NCBI RefSeq assembly: GCF_040605635.1
Contig: NZ_JBEXDG010000011.1
Span: 124,001 to 188,000 of the forward strand
Length of the DNA stretch: 64,000 nt
Direction of reading: 5' to 3'
DNA from: Dactylosporangium sp040605635
GTDB lineage: Bacteria; Actinomycetota; Actinomycetes; Mycobacteriales; Micromonosporaceae
Under the pieces are notes generated by a model. That model was not told the origin of the DNA. It did not search any database and saw nothing but the letters and a program-made list of their open reading frames with translations. Shown one piece after another: positions 26,101-34,810 of the stretch (position 1 is its first letter; each line of letters opens with the position of its first letter). The position numbers were made by a program, and so were the translations under genes.

Positions 26101-26520
26101 GTCGAACTCGAACGGCGTGTAGCCACCGGAGTGCTCGCCGAGGTAGACGCCGTTGAACCAGACCCTGGCCCGGTAGTAGACGGCCTCGAACCGCAGCCGG
26201 ACGACCTGCCCCGCGGTGATCGCGGGTGCCGCGACGGTGCGCCGGTGCCAGCCCCAGCCGCGGTAGCCGGCCCAGGCGTCGTGGACGTCCCAGTTGCCGG
26301 GGATCTGCAGCGTCGCCCAGCCGGCGTCGTTGAAGCCGGGCGTGGCCCAGCCGGCCGCCTCGCCGGTGTTGCCCGGGTCGGTCGCGAAGCGCCACGCCCC
26401 GTCGAGCGGGACCACGACCGACCCGGCCGCGTGCGCCGGAGTGCCGAGAGACAAGGGCAGGAGTGCGCCGGCCGTGCCGGCACCGATGAGCTTCAGGACG
26501 TCGCGACGATGCGTGGACAC
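23104..26520 (-). CDS. secreted glycoside hydrolase family 2 enzyme with FnIII and C-terminal golvesin-like domain
   Basis: 1138 aa. A twin-arginine-type signal (STHRRDVLKLIG) ends near AHAAG. GH2 modules follow in order: jelly-roll sugar-binding domain, Ig-like domain and TIM barrel. Acid/base Glu409 lies in WSVANEIRG and nucleophile Glu490 in IFVSEYS, as in beta-galactosidases and beta-glucuronidases. Several FnIII-like modules occupy roughly residues 640-990. The last 130 residues (FRETGTWLASS to VRFTPA) look like a golvesin/xanthan-lyase-type binding domain. GTG 26520 has GGAGG upstream. Exact sugar specificity is undetermined. Confidence 0.85.
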   Translation of the reverse strand: MSTHRRDVLKLIGAGTAGALLPLSLGTPAHAAGSVVVPLDGAWRFATDPGNTGEAAGWATPGFNDAGWATLQIPGNWDVHDAWAGYRGWGWHRRTVAAPAITAGQVVRLRFEAVYYRARVWFNGVYLGEHSGGYTPFEFDVTSRLAATNTIVVAASNTYSIGAWWPWGGISRSVSLTVDAPVRIERQHVIATPDLTSGTGTVVNWVTLSNAGATARTVTVRSTFPWGAPSTTVTVPARGTVEARLDSGVSAGGYALWGLDRPTLYTCETTVVEGSAVLHGKTDRFGFRKVEVRGTAIHLNGEPIRASGYNRVGDDRVAGATEPTYLVRRDLDRMKAAGAGLMRIHHVPQTPELLDYADEIGMLLIEEIPVWGTGANLDPANEVTRAELRDMIRRDYNHPSIVAWSVANEIRGTSAEGLTFVREMIAYIKSSLDSTRLCTYVSNTYAGASTPTGEALQYTDFACLNMYGGFAGNVDHVHGLYPDKPIFVSEYSADSFTFPTSREDVDFRTASDASAFLSRPWVVGSSLWTFNDYRSSFGGTSPDQVRGWGIQNVWGQRKRAYAQLQTTNSPVSGLAVTTSGGLSLLSLSAGTSRILRGHRLAWQVTDASGAVLDGRIVPLPDIAPGSGTVQRAVRWTDPGTAVRQRLSLLAPSGHEVAVSTSDLRAPAAPVIRSVVAADGAVRVVFDRVADADGFRVLTSTGVTSADTINGFADVTGLANGVAVQVRVVAFNGFGVSAASAPSSVTPSGTLALPPRIQDVVPVSGGLVLGFIVAPGATDHQVEVLDGPSFTTSLKGSVRIVTTGTSVRIKGSNTVWSSFAAPAGGFAVQGVLAADDRLAVRIAPDPFAERYEVTATGGGRTVVRVVESSAVELLTVTGLVADATHQVSVRCGTATGWSAPVVVSARTTVVLPTGAPATPTGLSSSTSGGVTTLVWSAVPGAAGYLVSASDCGSAATSVVVTGTTLVLGAQGSVAGVAYRVTAVGEGGTSAASPGYVVPGTPGPRQVTVTPLDTAVDCAGAVRFRETGTWLASSLAGVDGTPSRYSNTAGSTATWAPTLRAAATYRVEIWVPPNANSATAASYQVTHAGGTASFTVDQVAVGGTWHTLGTWSFAQGTAGKVVLTAGTTFARANAVRFTPA

Positions 26521-26544
26521 ACGGGCCTCCGGATGGGAGATGAC

Positions 26545-26579
26545 TCCCGGAATCGGCTACGGGCGGATCCGATTCGGGA
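26545..26579. promoter_or_regulatory. imperfect inverted repeat upstream of the GH2 gene
   Basis: TCCCGGAATCGG (26545-26556) and CCGATTCGGGA (26569-26579) form an inverted repeat with one extra base in the left arm and a 12-nt spacer, 25 bp before the GH2 GTG. A sugar-responsive operator is a reasonable guess. Confidence 0.4.
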
Positions 26580-26631
26580 AGAGGCTTGCAGTAGACGAGA
26601 AGGTAATGCACCCTCCGCAACCCGTCAACCG

Positions 26632-27909
26632 TCAGGGAATCAACAGTCCCCACTGGATGGCCCAGACCAGGAAGAGCGCGCCGGGCAGCCAGCGTCGGCG
26701 CCAGGCGAAGCCGGCAACCACCGCGACGGCGAGCAACTGCAGCGCGAGCCAGGCCGGGGGCCGGCCCAGCAGCACGGGCCCGACGACCTTGCCCGCGGTG
26801 GCGAGCAGGAAGAACATGAAGACGAGCGTGCCGGCGATCGTGACCGGCGCGAGCACCAGCAGCCACCGGACCCGGCACCGGACGAGCGTGCCCACCAGGA
26901 GCAGCAGCACGCCGAGCCGCACCCAGGTGGTGTCGCCCCAGCCGGGCGCCGAGTCGACGAGCGACGACGGCCGCAGCGCGACAGCGGGCGCGGTCATCGA
27001 AGGGTCGGCGATCCAGGCGGTCTCGAAGTCCGCGTAGTCGTCCGGCAGCGCCGGGAGACGGTCGAAGCCGTCGTCCGCCGTGCGGTGCAGGTTGTGGTTG
27101 GTGCCGGCGACCACCCGCACGGTGTGCCGCGCGTTGCCGCCACGGTCGAGCGCGTCGCCGATCAGACGGCTGCTGCGCAGCGGCACGGCGTCGCGGTCCA
27201 GCTCACCCCACTGCGCCAGGACCGGCTGCCGCACCCGCTCCCACTCGGGCACCGGGTCGAAGCCCGCCTCGGCGAAGAGCCCGAAGTCGATCGTCGCCCG
27301 CACCACGCTGGTCTGCATCAGCCGCGGCAGGTACCCGCGGACGCCGGCGTGCCGCAGGTACTGCCCGTACGCCCACGCCGTCTGATCCACCGGGTTGGTG
27401 CCGACCGCGCCGACGGTGATGAGGAACGCGACGTCGGCCGAGCGGTTCGCGGCGATCGGCGCGACCCACGCCCCTTCCGGCAGCCCCCACAGCCCCAGCC
27501 GGGACGGGTCGACGTCCGGCCGGTCCCGCAGCAGCCGGAGGCCGGCGAGCGCGTCGTCGGCGAGCACCGAGAAGTCGCGGTGCAGCATCGAGTACCCGTC
27601 GGTGCGCTTGTCGTAGGTGAGCGTCGCGACGCCGTGCCGGGCGTACGCCTCTGCCTCCCCCCGCAGGTAGCCTCGCCCCCGGTTGCCCGCCCCCTCCAAC
27701 ATGACGATGCCGGGCAGCCGCATGGGCGCGGGTCCGGCGGCCGGGGCAGGGGCCGGGGCGAGGACGGTGCCGTGCAGGGTGACGCCGCCGTTGCCGGTGA
27801 ACGTGACCTCCGTGGCGGTGAAGCCGGAAGGGGCCGCGAGCGCTGGGGCGGCCGGCAGGCCGGCGGTGACCGCCGCCGCGATGAGCAGTGCCGTGATGAT
27901 CCGTCGCAT
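26632..27909 (-). CDS. alpha/beta hydrolase-fold membrane protein with Pro in place of the catalytic Ser
   Basis: About 425 aa. A signal peptide ends at ALAAPS. A dienelactone-hydrolase/peptidase-like domain covers residues 35-320. At the nucleophile elbow, normally G-x-S-x-G, the sequence is GLPEG (142-146), with Pro144 (codon 27478-27480) at the Ser position. The later GELDRDAVP and GTNHN, candidate acid and His regions, remain. Three to four membrane helices end the protein (VLLLLVGTLV, FMFFLLATAG, LLAVAVVAGFAW). It should sit outside, anchored by the C-terminus, and is probably not a classical serine hydrolase. Confidence 0.75.
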   Translation of the reverse strand: MRRIITALLIAAAVTAGLPAAPALAAPSGFTATEVTFTGNGGVTLHGTVLAPAPAPAAGPAPMRLPGIVMLEGAGNRGRGYLRGEAEAYARHGVATLTYDKRTDGYSMLHRDFSVLADDALAGLRLLRDRPDVDPSRLGLWGLPEGAWVAPIAANRSADVAFLITVGAVGTNPVDQTAWAYGQYLRHAGVRGYLPRLMQTSVVRATIDFGLFAEAGFDPVPEWERVRQPVLAQWGELDRDAVPLRSSRLIGDALDRGGNARHTVRVVAGTNHNLHRTADDGFDRLPALPDDYADFETAWIADPSMTAPAVALRPSSLVDSAPGWGDTTWVRLGVLLLLVGTLVRCRVRWLLVLAPVTIAGTLVFMFFLLATAGKVVGPVLLGRPPAWLALQLLAVAVVAGFAWRRRWLPGALFLVWAIQWGLLIP

Positions 27910-28021
27910 GCCGCTCAGGCTGTCCGCCGCGGGGCGTCCCGGCCCAGGGCAGCCGCACCTCGACGCATGCAGGTGTCCGCACCCTGTCGGGCGCTCCGGG
28001 CCCCGGCCTACCGTCGTCGTC

Positions 28022-29242
28022 ATGAAGCGCATTCGTGATCGTTTGGGTGAGCTGCGCTGGCTCGCGGAGGGCGCCGCCGTCGCCCTGCCGGCCCCGGTGC
28101 TCCTGGCGCTGTTCGCGGCGTCGGTGCCGGCAAGCCTGGCCGCCGGCCTCGGGGTCGCCCTGTTCGCGGTCGCGGTGTGGGGGTCCCGCGCGGTGGCCGG
28201 TGTCCAACGGCGCCGGGTCGCTGTCGCGTCGCCGTACCGGCCGCTGACCGGCGGACCGGTCGGACGGCTGCGCACGGTGGTCCGCGACCCCGCCACGTGG
28301 CGTGACCTGCTGTGGCTGCCGGGCCAGTTCGTGGTCGGCCTCGCCGGCCTGATCGTGCCGGTCACGCTGTGGCTCGGTGCCGTGCAGTGCATGACGGCAC
28401 CGGCGCTGAAGGCGCTGCTGCCCGAGCCGACCGGCTTCGACCCGGCGGTGCTCGAATGGACCGGCCGGTCCGGGCCACTGACCTGGATCCTGGTGCCCGT
28501 AGGGCTCGGCGTGGCCGTCGTCGCATACCATCTGCAACGCCACCTGATCAGGGCGCAGACATGGCTGGCGGCGGCGCTGCTGCGGCCGACGGCCGCGGCC
28601 CGCCTCGCGGCACGGGTCGACACGCTGAGCACCACCCGCGCCGCGGCGGTCGACGCGTCCGCCGCCGAGCTGCGCCGCATCGAACGCGACCTGCACGACG
28701 GCGCACAGGCGCGGCTGGTCGTCCTCGCCATGCACCTCGGGGTCGCGGAGGACGTCATCGACGACGACCCCGCGGTGGCGAAGGCGCTGCTGACCGAGGC
28801 GCGGACCGGCGCCGGTGCCGCCCTGGCCGAGCTGCGCGGCCTGGTCCGCGGCATCCACCCGCCGGTGCTCGCCGACCGCGGCCTGGCCGCCGCCGTGCAC
28901 GCGCTCGTGCTGGGCAGCGCGATGACCGTCGAGCTCGACCTGCGGCTGGAGCGGAGGCTGGCCGCGCCCGTCGAGGCGGCCGCGTACTTCGCCACGGCCG
29001 AGGCGCTCAGCAACGCCATCAGGCACAGCGGGGCGAAGCGGGTCCGTATCGCGCTCGTCGACGCCGGCGACACGGTCCGCATCACGGTGCACGACGACGG
29101 TCGCGGCGGCGCCGACCCGTCCCACGGCACCGGCCTGCTCGGCATCCAGCGGCGGTTGTCCGCGTTCGACGGCAGCCTCCGCGTCGTCAGCCCGGCCGGT
29201 GGACCGACGCTGCTGGAGATGGAGCTGCCGTGCGCGTCCTGA
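28022..29242 (+). CDS. NarL-type sensor histidine kinase
   Basis: About 406 aa. Four membrane segments with short loops form the sensor (near residues 18-55, 100-120, 152-170). The HisKA_3 H-box is RRIERDLHDGAQARL with phospho-acceptor His225. The ATPase domain has the N-box (EALSNAIRHSGA) and the glycine box (HDDGRGGADPSHGTGLLG). It phosphorylates the response regulator encoded immediately downstream with a 13-bp overlap. No large extracellular domain is present, so it probably senses membrane or envelope state. Confidence 0.9.
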   Translation: MKRIRDRLGELRWLAEGAAVALPAPVLLALFAASVPASLAAGLGVALFAVAVWGSRAVAGVQRRRVAVASPYRPLTGGPVGRLRTVVRDPATWRDLLWLPGQFVVGLAGLIVPVTLWLGAVQCMTAPALKALLPEPTGFDPAVLEWTGRSGPLTWILVPVGLGVAVVAYHLQRHLIRAQTWLAAALLRPTAAARLAARVDTLSTTRAAAVDASAAELRRIERDLHDGAQARLVVLAMHLGVAEDVIDDDPAVAKALLTEARTGAGAALAELRGLVRGIHPPVLADRGLAAAVHALVLGSAMTVELDLRLERRLAAPVEAAAYFATAEALSNAIRHSGAKRVRIALVDAGDTVRITVHDDGRGGADPSHGTGLLGIQRRLSAFDGSLRVVSPAGGPTLLEMELPCAS

Positions 29243-29868
29243 TCGTCGAGGACCAGGTGCTGCTCCGCGACGGCCTGACCAGGATGCTGACCGCGTACGG
29301 CTTCGACGTTACCGTCACGGCGGCCGACGGCGGCGGGCTCGCCGAGCGGCTCGTCGAGGCCCGGCCGGACGTCGCCGTCGTCGATGTGCGGCTGCCGCCG
29401 ACCTTCACCGACGAGGGTCTGCGCGCCGCCGTCGCCGCCCGGCGCGCGGTGCCCGGCCTGCCGGTGCTCGTGCTGTCGCAGTACGTCGAACGCCTCTATG
29501 CGAGGGATCTCCTCGCCGACCGGGCCGGCGCCGTCGGCTACCTGCTCAAGGACCGGATCGGCGAGGTGCGCGAGTTCGTCGACGCCGTGCGGCGGGTCGC
29601 GGCCGGCGGCACGGTCATGGACCCGGAGGTCGTCGCGCAGCTGATCCACCGGCCTGACACGCTCGACAACCTCACCGCGCGGGAGGGTGAGGTGCTGCGG
29701 CTCATGGCCGAGGGGCACTCCAACGCGGCGATCGCCGGGCGCCTCGTCATCGCCGAGAAGTCCGTCAACAACCTCATCAACTCGCTCTTCGCGAAGCTCG
29801 GCCTGCCGCCGTCAGGCGACCACCATCGCCGTGTCCTCGCCGTCCTGTCGTACCTCGATCACCGGTAG
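29230..29868 (+). CDS. LuxR/NarL-family response regulator
   Basis: About 212 aa. Receiver domain with phospho-Asp52 (AVVDVRLPP), upstream acidic pair in VEDQ, and Lys in LLKD. A C-terminal LuxR HTH (LTAREGEVLRLMAEGHSN) covers roughly residues 145-205. Its gene starts inside the kinase gene. Its 3' end overlaps the convergent ankyrin gene by 10 bp. The target promoters are unknown; the divergent alpha/beta hydrolase gene is one candidate. Confidence 0.92.
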   Translation: MRVLIVEDQVLLRDGLTRMLTAYGFDVTVTAADGGGLAERLVEARPDVAVVDVRLPPTFTDEGLRAAVAARRAVPGLPVLVLSQYVERLYARDLLADRAGAVGYLLKDRIGEVREFVDAVRRVAAGGTVMDPEVVAQLIHRPDTLDNLTAREGEVLRLMAEGHSNAAIAGRLVIAEKSVNNLINSLFAKLGLPPSGDHHRRVLAVLSYLDHR

Positions 29869-31592
29869 TGGTTCAGCGCCCGCAGGAACTCCAGGTCGGT
29901 GCGGCCGGTCCAGATGGCGACCCGCGGATAGGGGCGCTCCGAGCGGGCCTGCGGGTCGGCGCCCGCGGCGAGCAGCCCACGCACCAGGGCGGGGGAGCCG
30001 AAATCGACGGCCGCGTGCAGGGGCGTCTCGCCGTCGTCGTCGCGGGCGTGCACGTCGAGGCCGGCGTCCAGCAGCCGCACGAGGAGGTCCGCCTCGAAGA
30101 GCCGCGGCAGCAGGTGCAGCAGGGTGCGGCCCCGCTCGTCGCGGACGTGCGGATCGATCCCGGCGTCCAGGGCGGCGGTCACCGCCGGGCCGTCGCCGTG
30201 CTGGACGAGCAGCATCAGCTCGCGGCGCAGGCCCCGCATCTGGGCCGGCATCCGCACCGTGTGGTCCCGCCAGCCGTCGACCGCGGCGACACAACCGCGC
30301 AGCGGCGCGCCGAAGGCCCTGATCGCGCGCTCCCGCTGGATCTCGGCGGGCGCGTCCTGGATGTGGATGGCCCCGTCGCGCAGGAGCACCTCGTGGATCC
30401 GCTCGCCGCAGTGGACCCTCACCCGGTCCCGCACGTTCACCGGTTTCGCTTCGGGTGTGGTACTGGCGGGGAACAGCGTGCCGTGAACCAGCGGATGCAG
30501 CTCGTCCGGGCCGGCGTCGCCACGGATCAGGGCGGTGAGCTCCTCCGGCCGGCGGGCCAGCGCGTGCGGCATCCTCGGCACCCGGTCCAGTTCGAGGCCG
30601 AACTCGGCGATCTCGGCCCGCCGCCTGGCGTCGTCGACCTTGCCGTACGGCACACCCACCACCAGCCTGGCCCGCGGCCGCGGCGTGTCGAGCCGGTCCA
30701 GCACGATGCAGCGCCCGCGCACGTCGATCCGCACGAGCCCGGCCCGCTCGTCGACGTGCAGCGGCATCGGCTCGGCCCGCGGCCCCGGCACCTGGACCGT
30801 GATCCTGGTCCCGCCGGTCCATCTGGTCTCGTCCACCATCCGCTCCACCGGCGCGGCGCGGCGCAGGTCCCCGATGTGCGCGACGACGCGCCGGGCGGCG
30901 CCGGCGAGGGCCGTGTGGACCGGCCGCAGCCAGGCGAGCGACCGCTCGACGACGTCGTGCCTTTCCCGTTCGCCGCCATCGGTGAACGCCGCCGGGTCTA
31001 TCCGCTCCCGGCTCCAGCCCGGGTCGAACAGCAGCACCTCGAGGTCGAACCCGGCCTCCGCCCACGACTCGGCGTGCCTTCCGTCCTCGTCCAGCCGGAC
31101 GGCCCGCTCGGTCCGTGTCTCCGCGCCTTCCTTGCGCGTGCCGTCGGCTTCGAAGAACGGCAGCCGGTCGGTGCCGCCGCAGCGGGTCAGGAGCTCGTTC
31201 GTACACCTGGAATCCCAGCGATCGCGGACCAGCAGCAGCGAGTCGTCGCGCTTGCCCGTCGCACTGACGCCGAGGCGCTCGAACCGCAGGGCGATCCGCT
31301 GCGGCCGGTCGAGGCGGTCCGGTGGCCGGACGACCAGCGCGTGCGCGTCGGGGAACAGCGCCAGCGGCAGCCGCAGTCCCGTGCGCAGCAAACCGTCCGC
31401 GGGGCGCCGCGGCACGTACCACCGCAGCAGGTCAGGCACGAGGTGGCGCAGGTCGTCCTCGAGCTCGTCGGCGGTCGCCGAGCCGTGCAGGCGGGCGATG
31501 CCGCGCAGGTCGAGCTCGACGTCGACGCGGGCGGCCGCGCAGGCGCCGCGCCAGTCGCCGGCCTCGCGCCGCGCGGTGGCCAGCTCGATCAT
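29859..31592 (-). CDS. ankyrin-repeat protein with large uncharacterised N-terminal region
   Basis: About 577 aa. Residues 1-460 form an uncharacterised region with no recognised catalytic motif (LLVRDRWDSRCTNELL, LVVGVPYGKVDDA). The C-terminus holds three ankyrin repeats: QHGDGPAVTAALDAGIDP, then DADLLVRLLDAGLDVHARDDD-like and GSPALVRGLLAAGADP. They should mediate protein binding in the cytoplasm. I placed the start at ATG 31592 because earlier codons run into the tRNA gene. No membrane segment. Confidence 0.75.
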   Translation of the reverse strand: MIELATARREAGDWRGACAAARVDVELDLRGIARLHGSATADELEDDLRHLVPDLLRWYVPRRPADGLLRTGLRLPLALFPDAHALVVRPPDRLDRPQRIALRFERLGVSATGKRDDSLLLVRDRWDSRCTNELLTRCGGTDRLPFFEADGTRKEGAETRTERAVRLDEDGRHAESWAEAGFDLEVLLFDPGWSRERIDPAAFTDGGERERHDVVERSLAWLRPVHTALAGAARRVVAHIGDLRRAAPVERMVDETRWTGGTRITVQVPGPRAEPMPLHVDERAGLVRIDVRGRCIVLDRLDTPRPRARLVVGVPYGKVDDARRRAEIAEFGLELDRVPRMPHALARRPEELTALIRGDAGPDELHPLVHGTLFPASTTPEAKPVNVRDRVRVHCGERIHEVLLRDGAIHIQDAPAEIQRERAIRAFGAPLRGCVAAVDGWRDHTVRMPAQMRGLRRELMLLVQHGDGPAVTAALDAGIDPHVRDERGRTLLHLLPRLFEADLLVRLLDAGLDVHARDDDGETPLHAAVDFGSPALVRGLLAAGADPQARSERPYPRVAIWTGRTDLEFLRALNHYR

Positions 31593-31632
31593 CCACCCCG
31601 GCACCCGCACCGCGCCCCCATGTCGTCGAGGG

Positions 31633-31706
31633 CAGTGCCGACCGGATTCGAACCGGCGTCCTTCCCGCTTATGAGGCGGACGCGACAACCTCTGCGCTAC
31701 GGCCCT
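31633..31706 (-). tRNA. tRNA with CAT anticodon (Met, or Ile if lysidine-modified)
   Basis: A 74-nt cloverleaf can be folded. T-arm: GCCGG-TTCGAAT-CCGGT. Anticodon stem: TCCGC/GCGGG around CTCATAA, giving anticodon CAT. D-arm: AGCGCAGAGGTTGTCGC. The acceptor stem AGGGCCG/CGGCACT has one internal mismatch (G opposite A at the third pair); pairing continues 3 bp beyond the tRNA ends. CCA is not encoded. Identity between elongator Met and Ile2 is not resolved. Confidence 0.7.
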
Positions 31707-31741
31707 GCCGCGGCCGAGTGTATCGGCGCCGGTCCGGTTTC

Positions 31742-31816
31742 GGAGCGGCGCTTGATGGAGCGGCGCTTGATGGAGCGGCGCTTGATGGAGCGGCGCTTGA
31801 TTACGTGGTGCTTGAT
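31742..31816. repeat. 15-bp minisatellite, four perfect copies plus one diverged
   Basis: The unit GGAGCGGCGCTTGAT occurs at 31742, 31757, 31772 and 31787, then a changed copy (TACGTGGTGCTTGAT) at 31802. It lies between the tRNA and the stop of the minus-strand hypothetical gene. On the minus strand one frame reads as repeated Ser-Ile-Lys-Arg-Arg, but nothing suggests it is translated. Confidence 0.95.
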
Positions 31817-32925
31817 TACGTGCGCCGGACCAGGTGTCGGCCGAGCGCGGTCAGCTCGATCGTGGTGCCGGATTCCGGCCACATCGCCCACACGGTGGTG
31901 CCCCACGCGGCGGCCTCGGCCTCGCGCGCCGGGTCGGACGTGCAGCCGGCGACGGTGACGGCGCCGTGGCGGGCGAGGGTGGCGAGGATGTTGCGGACCG
32001 AGGTGGCGGCGAGCCCGGCGAACAGCCGCGGATCCCCGACCGGCAGACGCCCGGCCTGCTCGCGCAGCAGCCGGTCGATGAGCCCGTCCAGCTCGGCGGG
32101 ACCGTCCTGCTCACTCAGCAGGTCGAGGAACAGCGGCGTCCAAGGGTCGAGCCAGTCGCGGATCTGCTCGGCCCCCTTCTCCGAGTGCAGCGGCGTGACG
32201 GGATGGATGAGCATGTCGGCGAGGCCCATCCACAGGTCGAGGGCCTCCCGCTCCGGCGCCGTGCCGGCCAGGACCTCGCGGACCAGGCCGGCGCCCGGCC
32301 CGGCGGTCACCCTGGTCCGGTGCAGCCTGATCACGTCGAACTCGACCGCCGCCAGCCACAGCGCCGTCAGCACCGGGTCGGTCCCGTCCCTGAGGCCGAG
32401 CGCGCTTCGCAGCCCTTGCCGGTCGGCCTTGCGGACCTCGCCGCGGTCGTCGCGCGGCCTGCCCTCCACGCCGACCCAGCCGGCCAGCGCGGCCAGGTCC
32501 CGCAGCAGGGCGCTCTGCCCTACCTGGGCACTTTCGTCCCCCGCGGTGATCCGCGCCGGCTCCTCCGGCGGTGCGGGTGCTTTGCTGGGCTTGCCGGTCA
32601 TGGCCGCGGGGAACTTCGCGCTGAGCCGGTCCAGCTCCTTGACCAACGCGGCCGGCCGGGCACTGCCCGGATGCATCTGGTCCGTGACGTCGAGGAACCT
32701 GATGAACCCGCGGACGTCGTCGAGCCCGTGCTCGGCCAGCCCGGGCTCAACCTCCTCCCGCGCCGCGACCTGCCGCATGAACAGCTGGTTGATGTCCCCG
32801 CTGCGCCACAGCGTCGGATCGGCCCGCCCTCGCAACAACCCGCCGACCCGCGCCTTTTCGGCGTCGTCCACTCCCGCCCAGGCCGCGAAGTCGTCCACGA
32901 GCCGCTGCCGCAACCGGTTCGCCAT
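31816..32925 (-). CDS. hypothetical protein
   Basis: 369 aa, mostly helical and soluble, with no signal peptide. An N-terminal helical domain (RLVDDFAAWAGVDDAEKARV) is joined by a Pro/Ala-rich linker near residues 110-130 to a second domain of about 200 residues. The C-terminus includes LARHGAVTVAGC and ends close to the minisatellite. GC pattern is normal for the region. No catalytic motif or family recognised; its role cannot be stated. Confidence 0.65.
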   Translation of the reverse strand: MANRLRQRLVDDFAAWAGVDDAEKARVGGLLRGRADPTLWRSGDINQLFMRQVAAREEVEPGLAEHGLDDVRGFIRFLDVTDQMHPGSARPAALVKELDRLSAKFPAAMTGKPSKAPAPPEEPARITAGDESAQVGQSALLRDLAALAGWVGVEGRPRDDRGEVRKADRQGLRSALGLRDGTDPVLTALWLAAVEFDVIRLHRTRVTAGPGAGLVREVLAGTAPEREALDLWMGLADMLIHPVTPLHSEKGAEQIRDWLDPWTPLFLDLLSEQDGPAELDGLIDRLLREQAGRLPVGDPRLFAGLAATSVRNILATLARHGAVTVAGCTSDPAREAEAAAWGTTVWAMWPESGTTIELTALGRHLVRRT

Positions 32926-32953
32926 CCGCCGACCCTATCCAAGCGGCCCTCCG

Positions 32954-33115
32954 TCAGGTGACGAGGCTGCTGAAGAAGTCCCCGAACCCCTTGCCGACCG
33001 CACCGATCAGCCCCAGAAGCCCTTTGGCGACGTTCGCCGCGGGCTGCGGCCGGAAGGCTATGAAATAGATGATGAACGCCCAGGCGGCGTAGGTCAGCGT
33101 CTTCTTCAGCGTCAT
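32954..33115 (-). CDS. small single-pass membrane protein
   Basis: A 53-aa open frame starts at ATG 33115 after ACGGGGCAACC: MTLKKTLTYAAWAFIIYFIA then FRPQPAANVAKGLLG. A basic N-terminus, one membrane helix (about residues 8-21) and an amphipathic Gly/Phe-rich tail make sense as a real small membrane protein. Codon third positions fit coding DNA. It lies 29 bp downstream of the neighbouring gene's start region, on the same strand. I recall similar short proteins in actinobacteria but no assigned function. Confidence 0.6.
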   Translation of the reverse strand: MTLKKTLTYAAWAFIIYFIAFRPQPAANVAKGLLGLIGAVGKGFGDFFSSLVT

Positions 33116-33181
33116 CGGTTGCCCCGTGCAGTTTGTCGTCCGGTCATGTACCGGCCGGCCGACTACCCCTGAGCCACCGCC

Positions 33182-33568
33182 CTAACCGCCTTCCCGCCCA
33201 TCGGCCTGCTGGATCTCGCCGAGGTACGCCAACTCCGGCGTCCCGGTGACGACTCGCACCGCATATCCCCACCTGCGGAGGGCCTGCCGCATCTTGGCCG
33301 CCCCTGGCGGGTTCGCGGAATGAATGAGAACGACGCCGACGTCGAACGGCGCTCCCTCGAACGCCGCCTCTTCCAGCACCTCAACCACAGGCCAGATCGC
33401 GTCCTCACCGCCGAGGTCATGATCCAGCCACAACGCTTCGATCCGGCCACCCCGAAGCCGCCGCAACGCCTCGACCCCCGCCGCACTGCTCCGCGCCACC
33501 TCGGCGACCCGCCCATCGGCGAACGACCGCAAATCATCGACCAGAATGACGGTGCCCACCTGCCGCAC
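33182..33568 (-). CDS. cyclic-phosphate-processing receiver-like (cREC) domain protein
   Basis: About 128 aa with a stand-alone receiver-like fold: VILVDDLRSF with acidic pair D11-D12, then ALWLDHDLGGEDAIWPVVEVL and VLIHSANPPGAAKM. The LDHDLGG and HSxNPxG patterns match the receiver-like domain predicted to process cyclic phosphates. GTG 33568 has GGAGGG 5 nt upstream. It is soluble. No kinase or partner gene is adjacent. The name is from pattern memory; the reaction has little direct support. Confidence 0.7.
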   Translation of the reverse strand: MRQVGTVILVDDLRSFADGRVAEVARSSAAGVEALRRLRGGRIEALWLDHDLGGEDAIWPVVEVLEEAAFEGAPFDVGVVLIHSANPPGAAKMRQALRRWGYAVRVVTGTPELAYLGEIQQADGREGG

Positions 33569-33811
33569 CCTAACCCTCCGGGGTCCAGGGACCGAGCAGC
33601 CAGGCGGCAGACCTCCCGGTCGGCGTGGCAACGTGACCGCCGAGCGGGCGATCTCCCAACGGCACCGGAGTCGCAGCGACCGCTGACCGAGCCACCAGGT
33701 GCCCCCTACGGACAATGCCCTGCCGGTTTGCTGAGGATCGGGAGCCCGGACCGTCGACGACACGACGAGCCGGGCGTTGCGAAGACGGACCAGCCTGGTC
33801 GCGGACAGCCT

Positions 33812-34732
<921 letters not shown>

Positions 34733-34810
34733 GACTGCCGCCTCCCCCCGGTAGGCGCTGCCTCCATTCTCAAGGTCGCACACCACCACGTCCAGCGCCG
34801 TGACGGGCGG

